A stretch of 64,000 nucleotides of DNA from contig OZ255837.1 in the NCBI GenBank assembly GCA_965277745.1, forward strand, positions 496,001 to 560,000. The letters are read 5' to 3'. Below are positions 42,491 to 51,952 of this stretch, one piece after another. A model generated the notes under the pieces. The model had not been told where the DNA came from. It did no database searches and saw only the letters and a list, made by a program, of their open reading frames with translations. The position numbers and the translations under genes are program-made. The DNA is from G965277745 sp965277745 (lineage in GTDB: Bacteria > Pseudomonadota > Gammaproteobacteria > Cardiobacteriales > Cardiobacteriaceae). Numbering within the stretch: the first letter of the stretch is position 1; each line of letters begins with the position of its first letter.

Positions 42491-43927
42491 TCAATCTTCC
42501 CCGCTGTCGGATTCGTCCTGGGGCGCGTCCGATGAGCGGTATTGCTTCTTGCGGGTGTTGTCGACGAGCTCGTCGTAATGCCCGATCAGTTCCGCCAGGG
42601 TGCCGTAGCGCGAGGAAAGAACGGCGTGTTCGCCGCGCACCTGGCGCCGTGAACGCTCGAACCCTTGCAGCGCTTCTTTCTTGTAGGGCGAGTCGCTGTT
42701 GACGAGCGCGCTTTCGGCGGCGCGGAACAGTTCCTCGATGAAGTCGTGGGTCATCGCGAGGGCGATCGCGCCGGAGGATTGCAAGACGAACAGGCTCGCG
42801 CTGTCGCGCGAGAGCAGCGACAGGTTACGCACGATGGCGCCGACGCCGTCCGGCAGAGCGGAGACGAACGCCCTTTCGCGATCGTTCAGGGCGCCGCTGT
42901 TGCTCGCGTATTTTTCGACGATCCCCGGCGTGGCGGCGTCGCCGAGGAGCATGGCGTCGATCCGTTCACGGATACCGGTGACGCTGACCGTTTTCCTCTC
43001 GTTTCCGGCGTTCAGGCAGTTCTCACGGTCGCCGGCGCAGGAATAGAGTTTCACTTCTCCCCCGGCGATCAGATCGGAAAGACCGATCTGGTTACCCGGC
43101 AGAATCGTCAGCAGGTTGGTTTTGGCGCCGGAACCGGGCGCGTTCGGGTCGTCGACGAGGTCGCCGATGATCACCGTGCCGGTCAGCGACAGGATCGCCT
43201 CGAGGAGGGTGTCGTCGCCGTGACCGAACCACGCGCCGACGCGGTTGCGCTTCAGTTGTTTCCAGACGATGTTGCCGACCATCTTGTTGTATTCGTCGGG
43301 TTTGCCGCTTTTCAGTTTTTCCATCGGGCTTTCGCCTTCGCTCTCCTCGCGGGCGGAGAAAATGTCTTCGTACAAGCCGGTGAAGGTGGCCTTGAGCGAG
43401 GCGTCCGTTTTGTGCTTGAGGTCGAAGCCGCTCGCGAGATCGTTGACCACCCCCTGCGCCAGCTGGCAGGAGTTGCCGAGGTACTGGTTGAGTTGCTGGA
43501 TTTTCTTCTGGAAGTTTTCGATCCACTTGGCGCCGTCCGGGAAGACGTTGTCGAGGGCGAGCTGAAACGCGTAACCCGCCGAGTTGGCCGCCACCGAACG
43601 CAGCAGCTGGACGATCTGATCGGAGTTGACGAAGGAAAGCGATCCGGCGAACAGATCGACGCCGCCGCAACCGGCTTTCCACGACGGCGGGGCGACGGCG
43701 ATCAGGTTGGCGTCGAAGACGCGACTTTTGGCGACGGCGTGTCCGCCACTCAGCACCCCGCGGCGCTGACTCTCGTAGACCCCCGGCGCGGCGGTGGCGA
43801 TCATCCCGTCGAACAGGCTTTCCATCTCCGCCTGGAGGTCGGCGCGGGCCAGGATGCACGGGAAAAAGAGGGCCGCGCCCAAAAACAGGGCGGACAGCCG
43901 TTTTCCCCTCGTTTCAGCGGCGATCAT
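42491..43927 (-). CDS. traH: TraH pilus assembly protein
   Basis: A 478-residue periplasmic TraH protein, needed for assembly of the F-type pilus and channel with TraF, TraW and TraU. A signal sequence (LSALFLGAALFFPCILARAD) is followed by the family core: QRRGVLSGGHAVAKSRVFDA, LIAVAPPSWKAGCGGVDLFA, FSLSFV-like SLSFVNSDQIVQLLRSVAAN, and the NSCQLAQGVVNDL cysteine region. It overlaps the end of traF by 14 bases. It is the last tra gene of this operon; traG, its normal neighbour, is absent. Confidence 0.9.
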   Translation of the reverse strand: MIAAETRGKRLSALFLGAALFFPCILARADLQAEMESLFDGMIATAAPGVYESQRRGVLSGGHAVAKSRVFDANLIAVAPPSWKAGCGGVDLFAGSLSFVNSDQIVQLLRSVAANSAGYAFQLALDNVFPDGAKWIENFQKKIQQLNQYLGNSCQLAQGVVNDLASGFDLKHKTDASLKATFTGLYEDIFSAREESEGESPMEKLKSGKPDEYNKMVGNIVWKQLKRNRVGAWFGHGDDTLLEAILSLTGTVIIGDLVDDPNAPGSGAKTNLLTILPGNQIGLSDLIAGGEVKLYSCAGDRENCLNAGNERKTVSVTGIRERIDAMLLGDAATPGIVEKYASNSGALNDRERAFVSALPDGVGAIVRNLSLLSRDSASLFVLQSSGAIALAMTHDFIEELFRAAESALVNSDSPYKKEALQGFERSRRQVRGEHAVLSSRYGTLAELIGHYDELVDNTRKKQYRSSDAPQDESDSGED

Positions 43928-44903
43928 CGCGATTCTCCCCCCGCGCGTCCGTCGCCAGGGTCGAACGGAGGTAACGGATCAGTCGTCGCGGCGCCACGAA
44001 GCCGTCCGCGCCGCCGTCCGTCTTCACGCCGGCACCGGAAGCGGCGCCGAGATGTTCGCCGAGGTTGACGGCGCCATCGAGCAGGGGTCTCGCGGCGGCG
44101 AAACGCGCCGCGGAAAGCCAGTTCTCGCGCCTCGCCGCGACGAGAATCCGGTTTTTCAGTTGCGGCAGCGACATCACTCCCTGTCCGACGGCGCTGAAGC
44201 GGCCATCGCGGGAAGCGAGGAAAACCGCCGGCAAGGTCGTGACCCCGAGACGCCGCGCCTGACCGCGGTCGCTTTTGAAGGCGGGAAAATGTCCGTCCGC
44301 GAGCGCTTTTCCGTCCACCGACACCGCCACCACGGCAAACCCTTCCTCGCGCCCGAGAAGCTCGATCAGGGGCGCCTCGAGGGCGCTGTAACGGTCGTCG
44401 GAACGGAAGAAGAAAAAGAGCCCGACGCGCCGCGCGAGGTCTTCTAGGAGGCGCTCGCGGGCGGCGCCGGCGTCACGGTCGACTTGCCAGGAAGCGAAGC
44501 TGGCGGTGGGCCGGCGGCTGATCTCGTCGAGCAAAGGGTCGCCGATGACCGCCCGTCGCGCGGCGCCGGAAAATTGTTCGGCGCGGTCGATCGCGAAGCG
44601 TTGCAGATACAGGAAGGCCCTCAAGTTTTCCACGCTCGGCTCGTTCCAGGCGAGATCGAGGTATTTCGGCAGATTCACCCGCAGCCAGGCGGCCGAAAAC
44701 GGCGCCGATGGCGTTTGCGTCGCCGCGGGGGGAATGGCGGGTCTTTCTTCTTCTTCGGGCGCCGATTCTTCCGCCTCGACGGCGTACCAGAACCACCCTT
44801 CGGCCTTGCGCTCGTAGAACCCGGGCGTTTTGTCCTCCGCCCGCGCCGGATCGAGAACGCCGCGCGCGAAGACAAAAAGAAAAACGATCGCGACCGCTTT
44901 CAT
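43914..44903 (-). CDS. traF: TraF, thioredoxin-fold pilus assembly protein
   Basis: A 329-residue TraF of the conjugal pilus assembly type. Start at ATG 44903 (MKAVAIVFLFVFARG), which provides a signal peptide; the longer open frame is only upstream GC-rich sequence. GFYERKAEGWFWYAVEAEES is the conserved N-terminal mark. The C-terminal thioredoxin fold contains LFFFFRSDDRYSALEAPLIE and GVTTLPAVFLASRDG but lacks a CxxC, as usual for TraF. It follows traC after 16 bases and overlaps traH. Confidence 0.87.
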   Translation of the reverse strand: MKAVAIVFLFVFARGVLDPARAEDKTPGFYERKAEGWFWYAVEAEESAPEEEERPAIPPAATQTPSAPFSAAWLRVNLPKYLDLAWNEPSVENLRAFLYLQRFAIDRAEQFSGAARRAVIGDPLLDEISRRPTASFASWQVDRDAGAARERLLEDLARRVGLFFFFRSDDRYSALEAPLIELLGREEGFAVVAVSVDGKALADGHFPAFKSDRGQARRLGVTTLPAVFLASRDGRFSAVGQGVMSLPQLKNRILVAARRENWLSAARFAAARPLLDGAVNLGEHLGAASGAGVKTDGGADGFVAPRRLIRYLRSTLATDARGENRDDRR

Positions 44904-44919
44904 CCGCTTCCCCACCCCG

Positions 44920-47352
44920 TCACCGCCCGTCCTCCGTCCGGCTGTCACGCCCGCGGGCGTCGAGCACCGCCGCGATCGCCTCGGAAACGCCCATCCCCCG
45001 GCGCACGAAACGGTCGATGGCGCGGGTGTCGCGCGGATCGCTCGAATACAACAGTTTCTGGAAGTCGCTGACGATCAGACGACCGACCCCCATACCGGCG
45101 TTCGACTTGACGAAGATTTCACTGTAGGCGTCCTGAACCGTGTGCACGCCGGCAAGGACGCGGAAGGCGTTCTCGGACAGGGCGAGTCGGCCGCCGCGTC
45201 TGGCCGACTCGACGCTTTCCGCGGTCTGTCCGAGGAGGTACATATTCGCCGAGTTCTCGACGATCGCCCGACCGACGGCGTTTTCGTAGAGGTCGTTGAC
45301 CGACTGGGTGGCGATCACCACGCTGCCGCCGTATTTGCGGAAGCGGCGGTAGGCGTATTCCATGAACAGCGACACTTCCCCTCCCTTGAGCAGATCCCAG
45401 GCCTCGTCGACGATGACGAGTTTCTTGCGGTCGCGCGTCCCGAGGAGGATTTCCTGCTGAATCCGGTAAATGAGCTGGAGAAGCACCACCTGGCGCAGAT
45501 GTTTGCGGCCCTGCAGTTCGTCGAGCTCGAGCACGGTGAAGCGCTTGCGGAAGCCGACGTTGTTACCGCCGGAGAAGTATTTGCCGTAACCGCCCCGCGA
45601 ACTGAAGGCGTGGAGTTGCTCACCGATGTCGGCGAGGCGGCGGTCGTCGCCGTCGCGGCAACGCGCGACGATGTCGTCGATCGTCGTCCCGCGGCCTTTC
45701 TCTTCCCAAAGCCGGGAGAGAATCCGTTTCAGGCCGGAAATCTGAAACTCGTCGAGCAGGCCTTTTCCCGAGGCCATCGTGCACACCAGGTTGACGATGG
45801 CGTCTTCCTCCTCCTCGTAGTCCTCGATCCGTTCGAACGGGTCGAGACGGATATCGGCGCGGCGCGCGAAGCAAACGAAATCCCCGCCGAGGGTTTCGGC
45901 GAGCTTCTGGTAGGACTTGCCGGCGTCGATCACCCAGACCTGCGCCCCTTCCGAGAGGTAGGAGAAGATCAGTTCGTTGATCAAAAACGATTTTCCCGAA
46001 CCGGATTCCGCGGCGATCACCGCGTTGCGGTTGGTCTCGCTGTCATGCAGGGACAGACTCATCAACTGCCCGTTACGCGAGATCAGCTGGGTGTGGAAGG
46101 TGCCGCTGCCTTTCCACTCGCCGAAAACCGGCGACAGCACCGCCGCCTGTTCGACGGTCATCGTCTTGTAGCGGAAAAGCGGTTCGACGGCGCGGCGGTC
46201 GGCACACAACGGCAGGCAGTTGAGGAACATCGGCAAGGCGATGAAACGGTCTTCCATGAGATCGAAGCCGAGGCCGCGCCAGATGTTGCGCGCGGCGCTC
46301 GCGGCGGCGGCGACACGTCCTGCGTCCGCCGCGAAAAGCACCAGGGAATAACTGATCCTGACCGGCCTCGCGCCGTCTTTCATCGCTTCGTAGAGGATGT
46401 CGAGGCCTGCTTTCTTGTCGGCGAGCACCGGGACGAATTTGAGCATCGGGCCGTAGGCCTGGTTGACCGTGAACTGACGTTTGCGTTCCAGGGCGTTCCT
46501 CGTCTTTTCCGCTTCGGGGAAGTAGACGTTGCTGACGACCATGTAATTCTCTTTGACGCTGTAACCGCCGCCAGCTTCCCCGGCGTAGTCGAGGGCGTCG
46601 CCGAAGTGCAGGGAGCGCGGCAGACGCTTCGCCGAGAGGACGCGGATATGGCGCTTCCCGAGGCGGAGGCCGTCGCGGCTCACCTCGAGGTCGTTGTCGT
46701 AATCGAACAGCTGTTCGCAGATCGGTTTGTCCCGCTCCCAGCGCGGCGTCCCGCGCCACGAGGCGCGCGGCCCCCAGTTGAGCATGGTGCCGAGGACGCG
46801 GATGTACTCCAAAGCCGTCATCGCGACAGGACAAAGCCCCACCGCGCGCAGAGAGGATTCGAGCCTGGCGGCAAGATCGACGCCGCGACGGCTTTCGTGA
46901 TCACTCGGCCGGTTGGCCGCGATCGGCACTTTGCAGGTCACGAACAGCTTGAGATCCTGAATCAGACCGCTGTCGTGGACGCCCCTGCGGGTCCGCGCCT
47001 CGATCCGTTCCATCGTGTGGCGGCGGAGAAACTCGGCGCGCTCGCGAACGGCGGCGGCGAGCAAGGGATCCTTCTCGTCGTCGCGCAACGCGATCATCCG
47101 CGTGATGTCGTCCTCGATGTCGGGAGAGCGGAAGAGGATGAATTGGACGATCGTCCCGCCGGGGTAGTCCTGGTCGAGCAGACCGCTCATCCGTTCGCGG
47201 ACTTTTTCGTCGCCGCCGCAAAGCGGCCGGCACAGAAAGCCGCAGCCGAGGCTGTGATCGTCGAGGAGGAAAAGGCGCTCGTCCTCGCAGTAAGCGAGCA
47301 CCGGAACGAGGGCGGCGGCGCGCAGGTGTTGGGGAACCGCCGCCGCAGCCAT
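44920..47352 (-). CDS. traC: TraC conjugation ATPase (VirB4 family)
   Basis: The motor ATPase of the pilus and channel, 810 residues from ATG 47352. Walker A is in AAESGSGKSFLINELI (about 449-456), Walker B in KKLVIVDEAWDLL, and GGSVVIATQSVNDLYENAVG is the sensor segment. The N-terminal half (CEDERLFLLDDHSLGCGFLC, GGTIVQFILFRSPDIEDDIT) is TraC-like. I chose 47352 because GTGAGGAAAAAAATG offers AGGA six bases upstream. An ATG at 47376 overlapping the dsbC stop (ATGA) is equally in frame and possible. Confidence 0.92.
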   Translation of the reverse strand: MAAAAVPQHLRAAALVPVLAYCEDERLFLLDDHSLGCGFLCRPLCGGDEKVRERMSGLLDQDYPGGTIVQFILFRSPDIEDDITRMIALRDDEKDPLLAAAVRERAEFLRRHTMERIEARTRRGVHDSGLIQDLKLFVTCKVPIAANRPSDHESRRGVDLAARLESSLRAVGLCPVAMTALEYIRVLGTMLNWGPRASWRGTPRWERDKPICEQLFDYDNDLEVSRDGLRLGKRHIRVLSAKRLPRSLHFGDALDYAGEAGGGYSVKENYMVVSNVYFPEAEKTRNALERKRQFTVNQAYGPMLKFVPVLADKKAGLDILYEAMKDGARPVRISYSLVLFAADAGRVAAAASAARNIWRGLGFDLMEDRFIALPMFLNCLPLCADRRAVEPLFRYKTMTVEQAAVLSPVFGEWKGSGTFHTQLISRNGQLMSLSLHDSETNRNAVIAAESGSGKSFLINELIFSYLSEGAQVWVIDAGKSYQKLAETLGGDFVCFARRADIRLDPFERIEDYEEEEDAIVNLVCTMASGKGLLDEFQISGLKRILSRLWEEKGRGTTIDDIVARCRDGDDRRLADIGEQLHAFSSRGGYGKYFSGGNNVGFRKRFTVLELDELQGRKHLRQVVLLQLIYRIQQEILLGTRDRKKLVIVDEAWDLLKGGEVSLFMEYAYRRFRKYGGSVVIATQSVNDLYENAVGRAIVENSANMYLLGQTAESVESARRGGRLALSENAFRVLAGVHTVQDAYSEIFVKSNAGMGVGRLIVSDFQKLLYSSDPRDTRAIDRFVRRGMGVSEAIAAVLDARGRDSRTEDGR

Positions 47353-47372
47353 TTTTTTCCTCACGGTGACGA

Positions 47373-48158
47373 TCATCGCGTCCCCGCCAGCCAGGATCGC
47401 AGCTGTCGCGGCCGCCCCTTGGCGACGCGGCCGTCCGGCGCCACCAGGAACGGTACGCCGTCGACACCGAGTAGATGGGCGAGGAGCAGGGTGCGCTCGT
47501 AGCCGCCGCTCTCGCAATCGGCGCGCGGCGCGAGGGAATCCGAAACACCGTCGCGCAGGGCCTCGAGGACCGCGGATCTGTCGCGCGCGCAATACAGCGT
47601 CCGCGCGAGCCGGTTCGACTCGGCGCCGAGCGCCGCGATCACCACGAAACGGAAGGTGTATTCGTCGCCGAGCGCCGCCGCGTCTTCGATCAGGCGGTGA
47701 CAGACGGCGCAGCGAGGATCGACGAAAACGACGACTTCTTCTCGACCGTCGCCGAGGGTGACGCTGTTCAGCGTTTTCACGTCCACGCCCATCTCTTCGA
47801 AGTGGACGCGTTCGGCGGCGTCGCGCAGCGCCGACAGGGTGTCGAGGGTCTTGCCGCGCCACAGGTCGCGAACGGCTCCGGAAAAGGAGAAGCGCCCGTT
47901 GGCGGAGAGAAGGAAAATTCGTCCGTCACGGCGGATCGCGAGCACCTCCGCGACCGGCAGGCGGACGATGTCCGCGGACGCCCGCGGCGGCGCAAGCGCC
48001 GCTTCTCCGGTTTCCCCGTTCGCAGGAGGCGCCTGCGCCGAAGCCCCGCCCGCCGCCGCGAAGGCCGCGACAATCATCACGATCCGTTTTCCCCGCGCGG
48101 CGACACGACGCCGCCGGACAGGCGTCCCATCCACCGCGTCGCGAGGATCATCGCCCAT
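47373..48158 (-). CDS. dsbC: DsbC-type thiol-disulfide isomerase of the transfer operon
   Basis: A 261-residue periplasmic DsbC/DsbG-like protein. A signal sequence (GKRIVMIVAAFAAAGGASAQ) precedes a dimerisation part. The thioredoxin domain has FVDPRCAVCHRLIEDAAALG, with active site CAVC, and GVDGVPFLVAPDG with the cis-Pro. It probably pairs cysteines in TraN, TraU and TraH. SXT and the gonococcal island also encode dsbC between traA/V and traC. It overlaps traA by 11 bases and traC-side sequence by ATGA. Confidence 0.85.
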   Translation of the reverse strand: MGDDPRDAVDGTPVRRRRVAARGKRIVMIVAAFAAAGGASAQAPPANGETGEAALAPPRASADIVRLPVAEVLAIRRDGRIFLLSANGRFSFSGAVRDLWRGKTLDTLSALRDAAERVHFEEMGVDVKTLNSVTLGDGREEVVVFVDPRCAVCHRLIEDAAALGDEYTFRFVVIAALGAESNRLARTLYCARDRSAVLEALRDGVSDSLAPRADCESGGYERTLLLAHLLGVDGVPFLVAPDGRVAKGRPRQLRSWLAGTR

Positions 48159-48627
48159 CGCCGTCCCCGGCGGTCTCCGTCAGTGGGCGAGTCGCGACCG
48201 GCGGCGGCGAAAGGGACGATGGCGGCGCACCGAGGCCGTTGTCGAGGGTGACGACGCGCGCGGCGCTGCCCGCCGTCTCCTCGAGGGTCGCGGACATCAC
48301 CGTCTCGACCACGAGCGGCGCGTTGTAAAGACCCATGCCGCCGCCGATACCGAGGGCGAAGGCCATCAGGCTCTGACGGGCGATGCCGCCGATGACGCCG
48401 ACCAAGATCATCGACGCGGCGACGATCCGCCCCAGGGTGCCCTGAATCCAGTCCTTGAGGGTGTGCCACACGTCGTTGAAGGCGGATCCGCCTTTACCCG
48501 CCCAGGCCTGATCCGGCAGCAGCAGCAACGCCACCGCGAGCGCCGCGATGAAGAAAAACACGCGGTTTTTCTCCAGCGCGCACGACAGGCGATTCGTGTT
48601 CATGGCGATTTTCATGGCGATTTTCAT
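48148..48627 (-). CDS. traA: TraA conjugative pilin precursor
   Basis: A 159-residue propilin. AGGAG eight bases upstream supports ATG 48627, though ATG at 48603 (MNTNRLSC) is possible. A long leader with a hydrophobic core (VFFFIAALAVALLLLPDQAW) ends at AWA-GKGG, a likely leader-peptidase site. The pilin itself has two hydrophobic helices, IVAASMILVGVIGGIARQSL and MAFALGIGGGMGLYNAPLVV. A polar proline-rich tail follows and may be trimmed by the S26 peptidase encoded at 21172. The stop region overlaps dsbC. Confidence 0.82.
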   Translation of the reverse strand: MKIAMKIAMNTNRLSCALEKNRVFFFIAALAVALLLLPDQAWAGKGGSAFNDVWHTLKDWIQGTLGRIVAASMILVGVIGGIARQSLMAFALGIGGGMGLYNAPLVVETVMSATLEETAGSAARVVTLDNGLGAPPSSLSPPPVATRPLTETAGDGDGR

Positions 48628-49205
48628 AAAGGCTTCTCCTGTCCGCTCGTCGCGGCGTTCGTTTCGGGTTTTTCCGTTCGCAGCGGGTGCGGCGACGGTT
48701 CGTCTTCGTCCTGCGGCGGGCCGTTACCGAGCAGCCACCGCCGCGATTCGATCTCGGTGTAAAGATAGCCGCTCAGCACGAGATCGCCGTCGCGGTCCTG
48801 CCACGGCGCTATCCAGATGCGCATCACCCGCGCCGGGGTGCGCAGCGGCATCGGGCGATCGTCGAGGCGCGCCGCGAAAAGCGCTGCCGGAAACAGGCCG
48901 GCGTCGGGCGGCGGCGACGCCCCGGCCCGCGTTTCCGCCGGTGCCTCCCGCGCTTTTTTCTCCGCCGCGGTTCGCGGCAGCGCGCCGTTATCGGTCGCGG
49001 CGTAGATCTCCCGCGCCGGCAGGCAGCGGACACCGTCCGGCATCCCCGGACAGGCGTATTCGCTTCCGCCGATGCTGAAACCGGCGCAGCCGGACAAGGC
49101 CGCGAGGCTCATGCCCGCCGCCGCGAGGAGCGGCGATCGCGACGGCGATTTCCGTGTCCGCCGGCGGCGATCCCCGCCGGCGAAGAAAACACGCGAATGG
49201 TTCAT
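48624..49205 (-). CDS. traV: TraV outer-membrane lipoprotein
   Basis: A 193-residue lipoprotein with lipobox LSGC (lipid on the Cys of AALSGCAG, after an Arg-rich leader). It has the TraV cysteine motif YACPGMPDGVRCLPAREIYA. TraV forms the outer-membrane core complex with TraK and TraB. The middle is low-complexity, and PMPLRTPARVMRIWIAPWQD is the conserved C-terminal part. ATGA overlaps join it to traB and traA. Confidence 0.87.
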   Translation of the reverse strand: MNHSRVFFAGGDRRRRTRKSPSRSPLLAAAGMSLAALSGCAGFSIGGSEYACPGMPDGVRCLPAREIYAATDNGALPRTAAEKKAREAPAETRAGASPPPDAGLFPAALFAARLDDRPMPLRTPARVMRIWIAPWQDRDGDLVLSGYLYTEIESRRWLLGNGPPQDEDEPSPHPLRTEKPETNAATSGQEKPL

Positions 49206-50455
49206 TTTTCAGCCCTCCCGGTGGAACGCAGCTGTAACGACGCCCCCTTGGTGACGATGATGTCCACGCGGCGGCCGGCGTCGATCTCGACGACCGGAAA
49301 CATCTCCTCGGCCATGTCGATGTAAAACTGCGCGATACGATCGAGCGCCTTGCTCATCCCTTTCGCCGCCGAACCCTTGAGCATCTGCTTGGAGAACAGC
49401 GACTGGTAGAGGGCGTCGGCGCCCGGCGCCGTGGCGAGCACCGGCACCGGATTGGCGTCGAAGGCCTTGGAGACACCCCCCAGGAAACCGGCCGCCAGAC
49501 TTTTGGCGATCACCTGTCCCTGTTTGGAGACCACGCGGCCGCGAACCCCGGTCTTGCCGTCTTCCCCGACGACGTAGGAATCGAGACGCGCTTCCATCAC
49601 CCCGCCGTCGGCGCGGACGCAGGAAAGGGTCTCGCCGCGCAGGTAGGCGCGTTCGGCGCTGAGGCTGCCGTATCCGGAGACGATCAGAAAACATTCGCGC
49701 ACGTCGGCGGAAAACAGGTTGGGAAGAATCGCCTCGCGCTGAACGCGGAGGACGGCCGGGAACGGATCGCGCCGCGCCCCCTGCGCGGTCGGCGCGTCCA
49801 TGCCGTTGATCAGCACCGCGGTCAGGATCGATCCCGGTGGCAGATAGAGGGCGTCGTCGCCGTCGTTCTTCGCGGTCGTATCCCGCGCGGCGTCGGCGTT
49901 CGAGCGCACCACGATGCGGATGCCCACAGCCGCGGCGCCGTGATCGTCAGCGGCGGCCTGCGGCGGCTCGCGGAAAAGGGCGTCGGCGTCCTCCGCGACC
50001 CACCCCGGGCCGGCGTCCCCGGCGGACCCATCGGTGGCGGCAGTATCCGCGACGACGGCAGAAGCGCCCGGGGCGGGCGCCACGGTGTCGCCCTTCTTCA
50101 AAGCGTCGAGATCACGGCGCAGGCGCGCCAGTTCATCGTCGAGGCCGGCCGTCTTCGCGTCGGAGGGCTGTCGCCGCCGTTGCAATTCCCGCTCGACACG
50201 CGCCATCGTCTTTTTCAGGTCGGCGCTGTCGCGCGCGAGCATTTTTATCTCCGCGGACAGGGCGTCGATACCGATCTCGCGGGTGTCGCGGTCGGTGATC
50301 ACGTGACGGATCGTTTCTCCGCTCGCGCGCGGCACTTCTTGCTCCGCTTTCCCCGAAAACAGGGTGACCACCGCGACGAGCGCGGCAACGGCGGCGGCGA
50401 TCACGAGAACCCGTTTTTTCCTCGGGTCGAGCACCGCCCAACGACCAGCGATCAT
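49202..50455 (-). CDS. traB: TraB core-complex protein (VirB10-like)
   Basis: A 417-residue TraB protein spanning both membranes. One transmembrane helix near 15-33 (RVLVIAAAVAALVAVVTLFS) is followed by a coiled coil (LSAEIKMLARDSADLKKTMA to LDDELARLRRDLDALKKG), an Ala/Asp-rich linker, and the C-terminal beta-barrel domain (LYLPPGSILTAVLINGMDAP, ADGGVMEARLDSYVVGEDGK, GVRGRVVSKQGQVIAKSLAA, VEIDAGRRVDIIVTKGASLQ). ATGA overlaps link it to traK and traV. Confidence 0.9.
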   Translation of the reverse strand: MIAGRWAVLDPRKKRVLVIAAAVAALVAVVTLFSGKAEQEVPRASGETIRHVITDRDTREIGIDALSAEIKMLARDSADLKKTMARVERELQRRRQPSDAKTAGLDDELARLRRDLDALKKGDTVAPAPGASAVVADTAATDGSAGDAGPGWVAEDADALFREPPQAAADDHGAAAVGIRIVVRSNADAARDTTAKNDGDDALYLPPGSILTAVLINGMDAPTAQGARRDPFPAVLRVQREAILPNLFSADVRECFLIVSGYGSLSAERAYLRGETLSCVRADGGVMEARLDSYVVGEDGKTGVRGRVVSKQGQVIAKSLAAGFLGGVSKAFDANPVPVLATAPGADALYQSLFSKQMLKGSAAKGMSKALDRIAQFYIDMAEEMFPVVEIDAGRRVDIIVTKGASLQLRSTGRAEK

Positions 50456-51342
50456 CGTCCCCCCTCGAGCAATGAAGGCCGCGCGCGGGGCGGTGCGGGG
50501 CGGCGCGCGGCTTTTTTCGCGACGAAAATTTCCGTCTCCCGCCGCGGCGCCAGCATGGCCGACGGCCACGCGGCGACGGCGACGACGTCATCCCCGGCGC
50601 AAAACGTTTCCTCGATCTCCACGGGGCGGGACGACAGGTTGCGCGCCAGACCGACGAACACCTTCAGGTGGTGGCCGCTCAGAGACTGGCCCGCGGAAAA
50701 GTCGACCGCGACACCCGCTTGCGTGCAAACGGGCAAGGCGCCGCCGGCAACGCGGTCGATGGCGTATCCGCGCGGGATTTCGCCAAGCGCCAGAGCACGG
50801 AACAGGGCACGGATGGTCGCGGTGTAAGGGCGGCTTTCCTCCCAGGCCTTCGCCGCAGGGTTGGCGCCGCCGCGATTCCCCGCGCCGGCGGCGAAGGCGA
50901 GGAAGATTTCCCGCGGCGGAATGCGCCGTGGAATCAGGGTCAGGGAAAGCGCCCGCGCCTGCGAACCCTTTTCGGTGATGAACAGGGTCACCGGGCGGGT
51001 TTTGTCGGTGGCGACATAGACCACGTTCTCGCGGATGCACAGTTCGCCGCATCGGCCATCGTCGTCCGCGCCGGTCAGCGTGGTGGAAACCACCTCGGGA
51101 GCGGCGAACGGCGTCACCAAACGGTTGGGGTGGGCGATGGCGATGGGAATGATCTGGTTGACCCCGGGGGTCACGGTGAGCACTCCGGCGCCATTTTCCC
51201 GCGGCGTTTCGCCGGCGCCCTCGAGCACCGCCGCCGGAACGGCCGGTATGACGTCCTTGGCGGCGGCCGGCGCGGCGGCGAAGAATGGCGAAAGCGCGGC
51301 GAGCGCCAGCGCCACAAGGCGGCGTTCAGTGTGCGGTTTCAT
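50452..51342 (-). CDS. traK: TraK core-complex protein (VirB9-like)
   Basis: A 296-residue secreted TraK protein with signal peptide RRLVALALAALSPFFAAAPA ending AAAK. Conserved parts are GVLTVTPGVNQIIPIAIAHP, NRLVTPFAAPEVVSTT and LCIRENVVYVATDKTRPVTL. TraK is the periplasmic bridge between TraV and TraB. GGAGAG precedes the ATG, which lies 17 bases inside traE. Confidence 0.88.
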   Translation of the reverse strand: MKPHTERRLVALALAALSPFFAAAPAAAKDVIPAVPAAVLEGAGETPRENGAGVLTVTPGVNQIIPIAIAHPNRLVTPFAAPEVVSTTLTGADDDGRCGELCIRENVVYVATDKTRPVTLFITEKGSQARALSLTLIPRRIPPREIFLAFAAGAGNRGGANPAAKAWEESRPYTATIRALFRALALGEIPRGYAIDRVAGGALPVCTQAGVAVDFSAGQSLSGHHLKVFVGLARNLSSRPVEIEETFCAGDDVVAVAAWPSAMLAPRRETEIFVAKKAARRPAPPRARPSLLEGGR

Positions 51343-51952
51343 TGTCTCTCCGCTTTTCTTCCCCGCGCCCGAGGCGTTCCAGCACCTTCGCGGTACGCGG
51401 TTCCCCGGTGTAGGTGTCGATATCTTCCAGCACCGGCGCGTAGCGGGAAATGGCGATGACGAATTCGTAGCAACGCTTTTCCCGGCGCGCCGCGGACGAC
51501 GTCCCCCTGACGTAGGAGTGGCCACAGACGAACACTTTGCCGGCGTCGGACTCGTACTCGACGAAACGCGGCTCGAAGCGCAGGGAAACGCGGTCGTTCT
51601 TGATTTGGCGGGCCTGGATTTCGATGCTGTCGATCACCTCCTGGTAAATCTCCGGAGAGAGCAGCGGCGCGAGACGCTCCTCGACGAAGGTCACCGTCGC
51701 CGGGGTGACGTTGCCGAGCAACTCGGCGAAAGCGAGTCCCCAGGCCTCCTTGTACGAACGCGAGGCGTCGCTTTTCATCACCCGCGCCTCTTCGCTCAGG
51801 GTGAAGGGGGCGAGGACGACGACGCTGTCTTCGGTGAACAACAGCACAGCCTGGACAATGACGACGACGATCAGCAGCGCCTGCAATAGCCGCCCCCATT
51901 TGTTCTCTCGCTGGGTGCCTTCCCAGGTGGCGAGGTAGGTCTTCAGGTTCAC
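51326..51952 (-). CDS. traE: TraE inner-membrane protein (VirB5/8-like)
   Basis: A 208-residue TraE protein with GTG start overlapping the traL stop (GTGA). A short cytoplasmic N-terminus (NLKTYLATWEGTQRENKWGR) and one membrane helix (LLQALLIVVVIVQAVLLFTE) precede a periplasmic VirB8-like domain (SRSYKEAWGLAFAELLGNVT, LLSPEIYQEVIDSIEIQARQ). Length and layout match TraE of F/SXT systems. Confidence 0.87.
   Translation of the reverse strand: MNLKTYLATWEGTQRENKWGRLLQALLIVVVIVQAVLLFTEDSVVVLAPFTLSEEARVMKSDASRSYKEAWGLAFAELLGNVTPATVTFVEERLAPLLSPEIYQEVIDSIEIQARQIKNDRVSLRFEPRFVEYESDAGKVFVCGHSYVRGTSSAARREKRCYEFVIAISRYAPVLEDIDTYTGEPRTAKVLERLGRGEEKRRDNETAH

Noticed and set aside
42184..42702. A 172-residue open frame after the last immunity gene
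   Set aside because: Composition is Arg/Pro-rich, it runs antisense into traH, and it contains the inverted repeat. No homology to TraG or any other family is visible.
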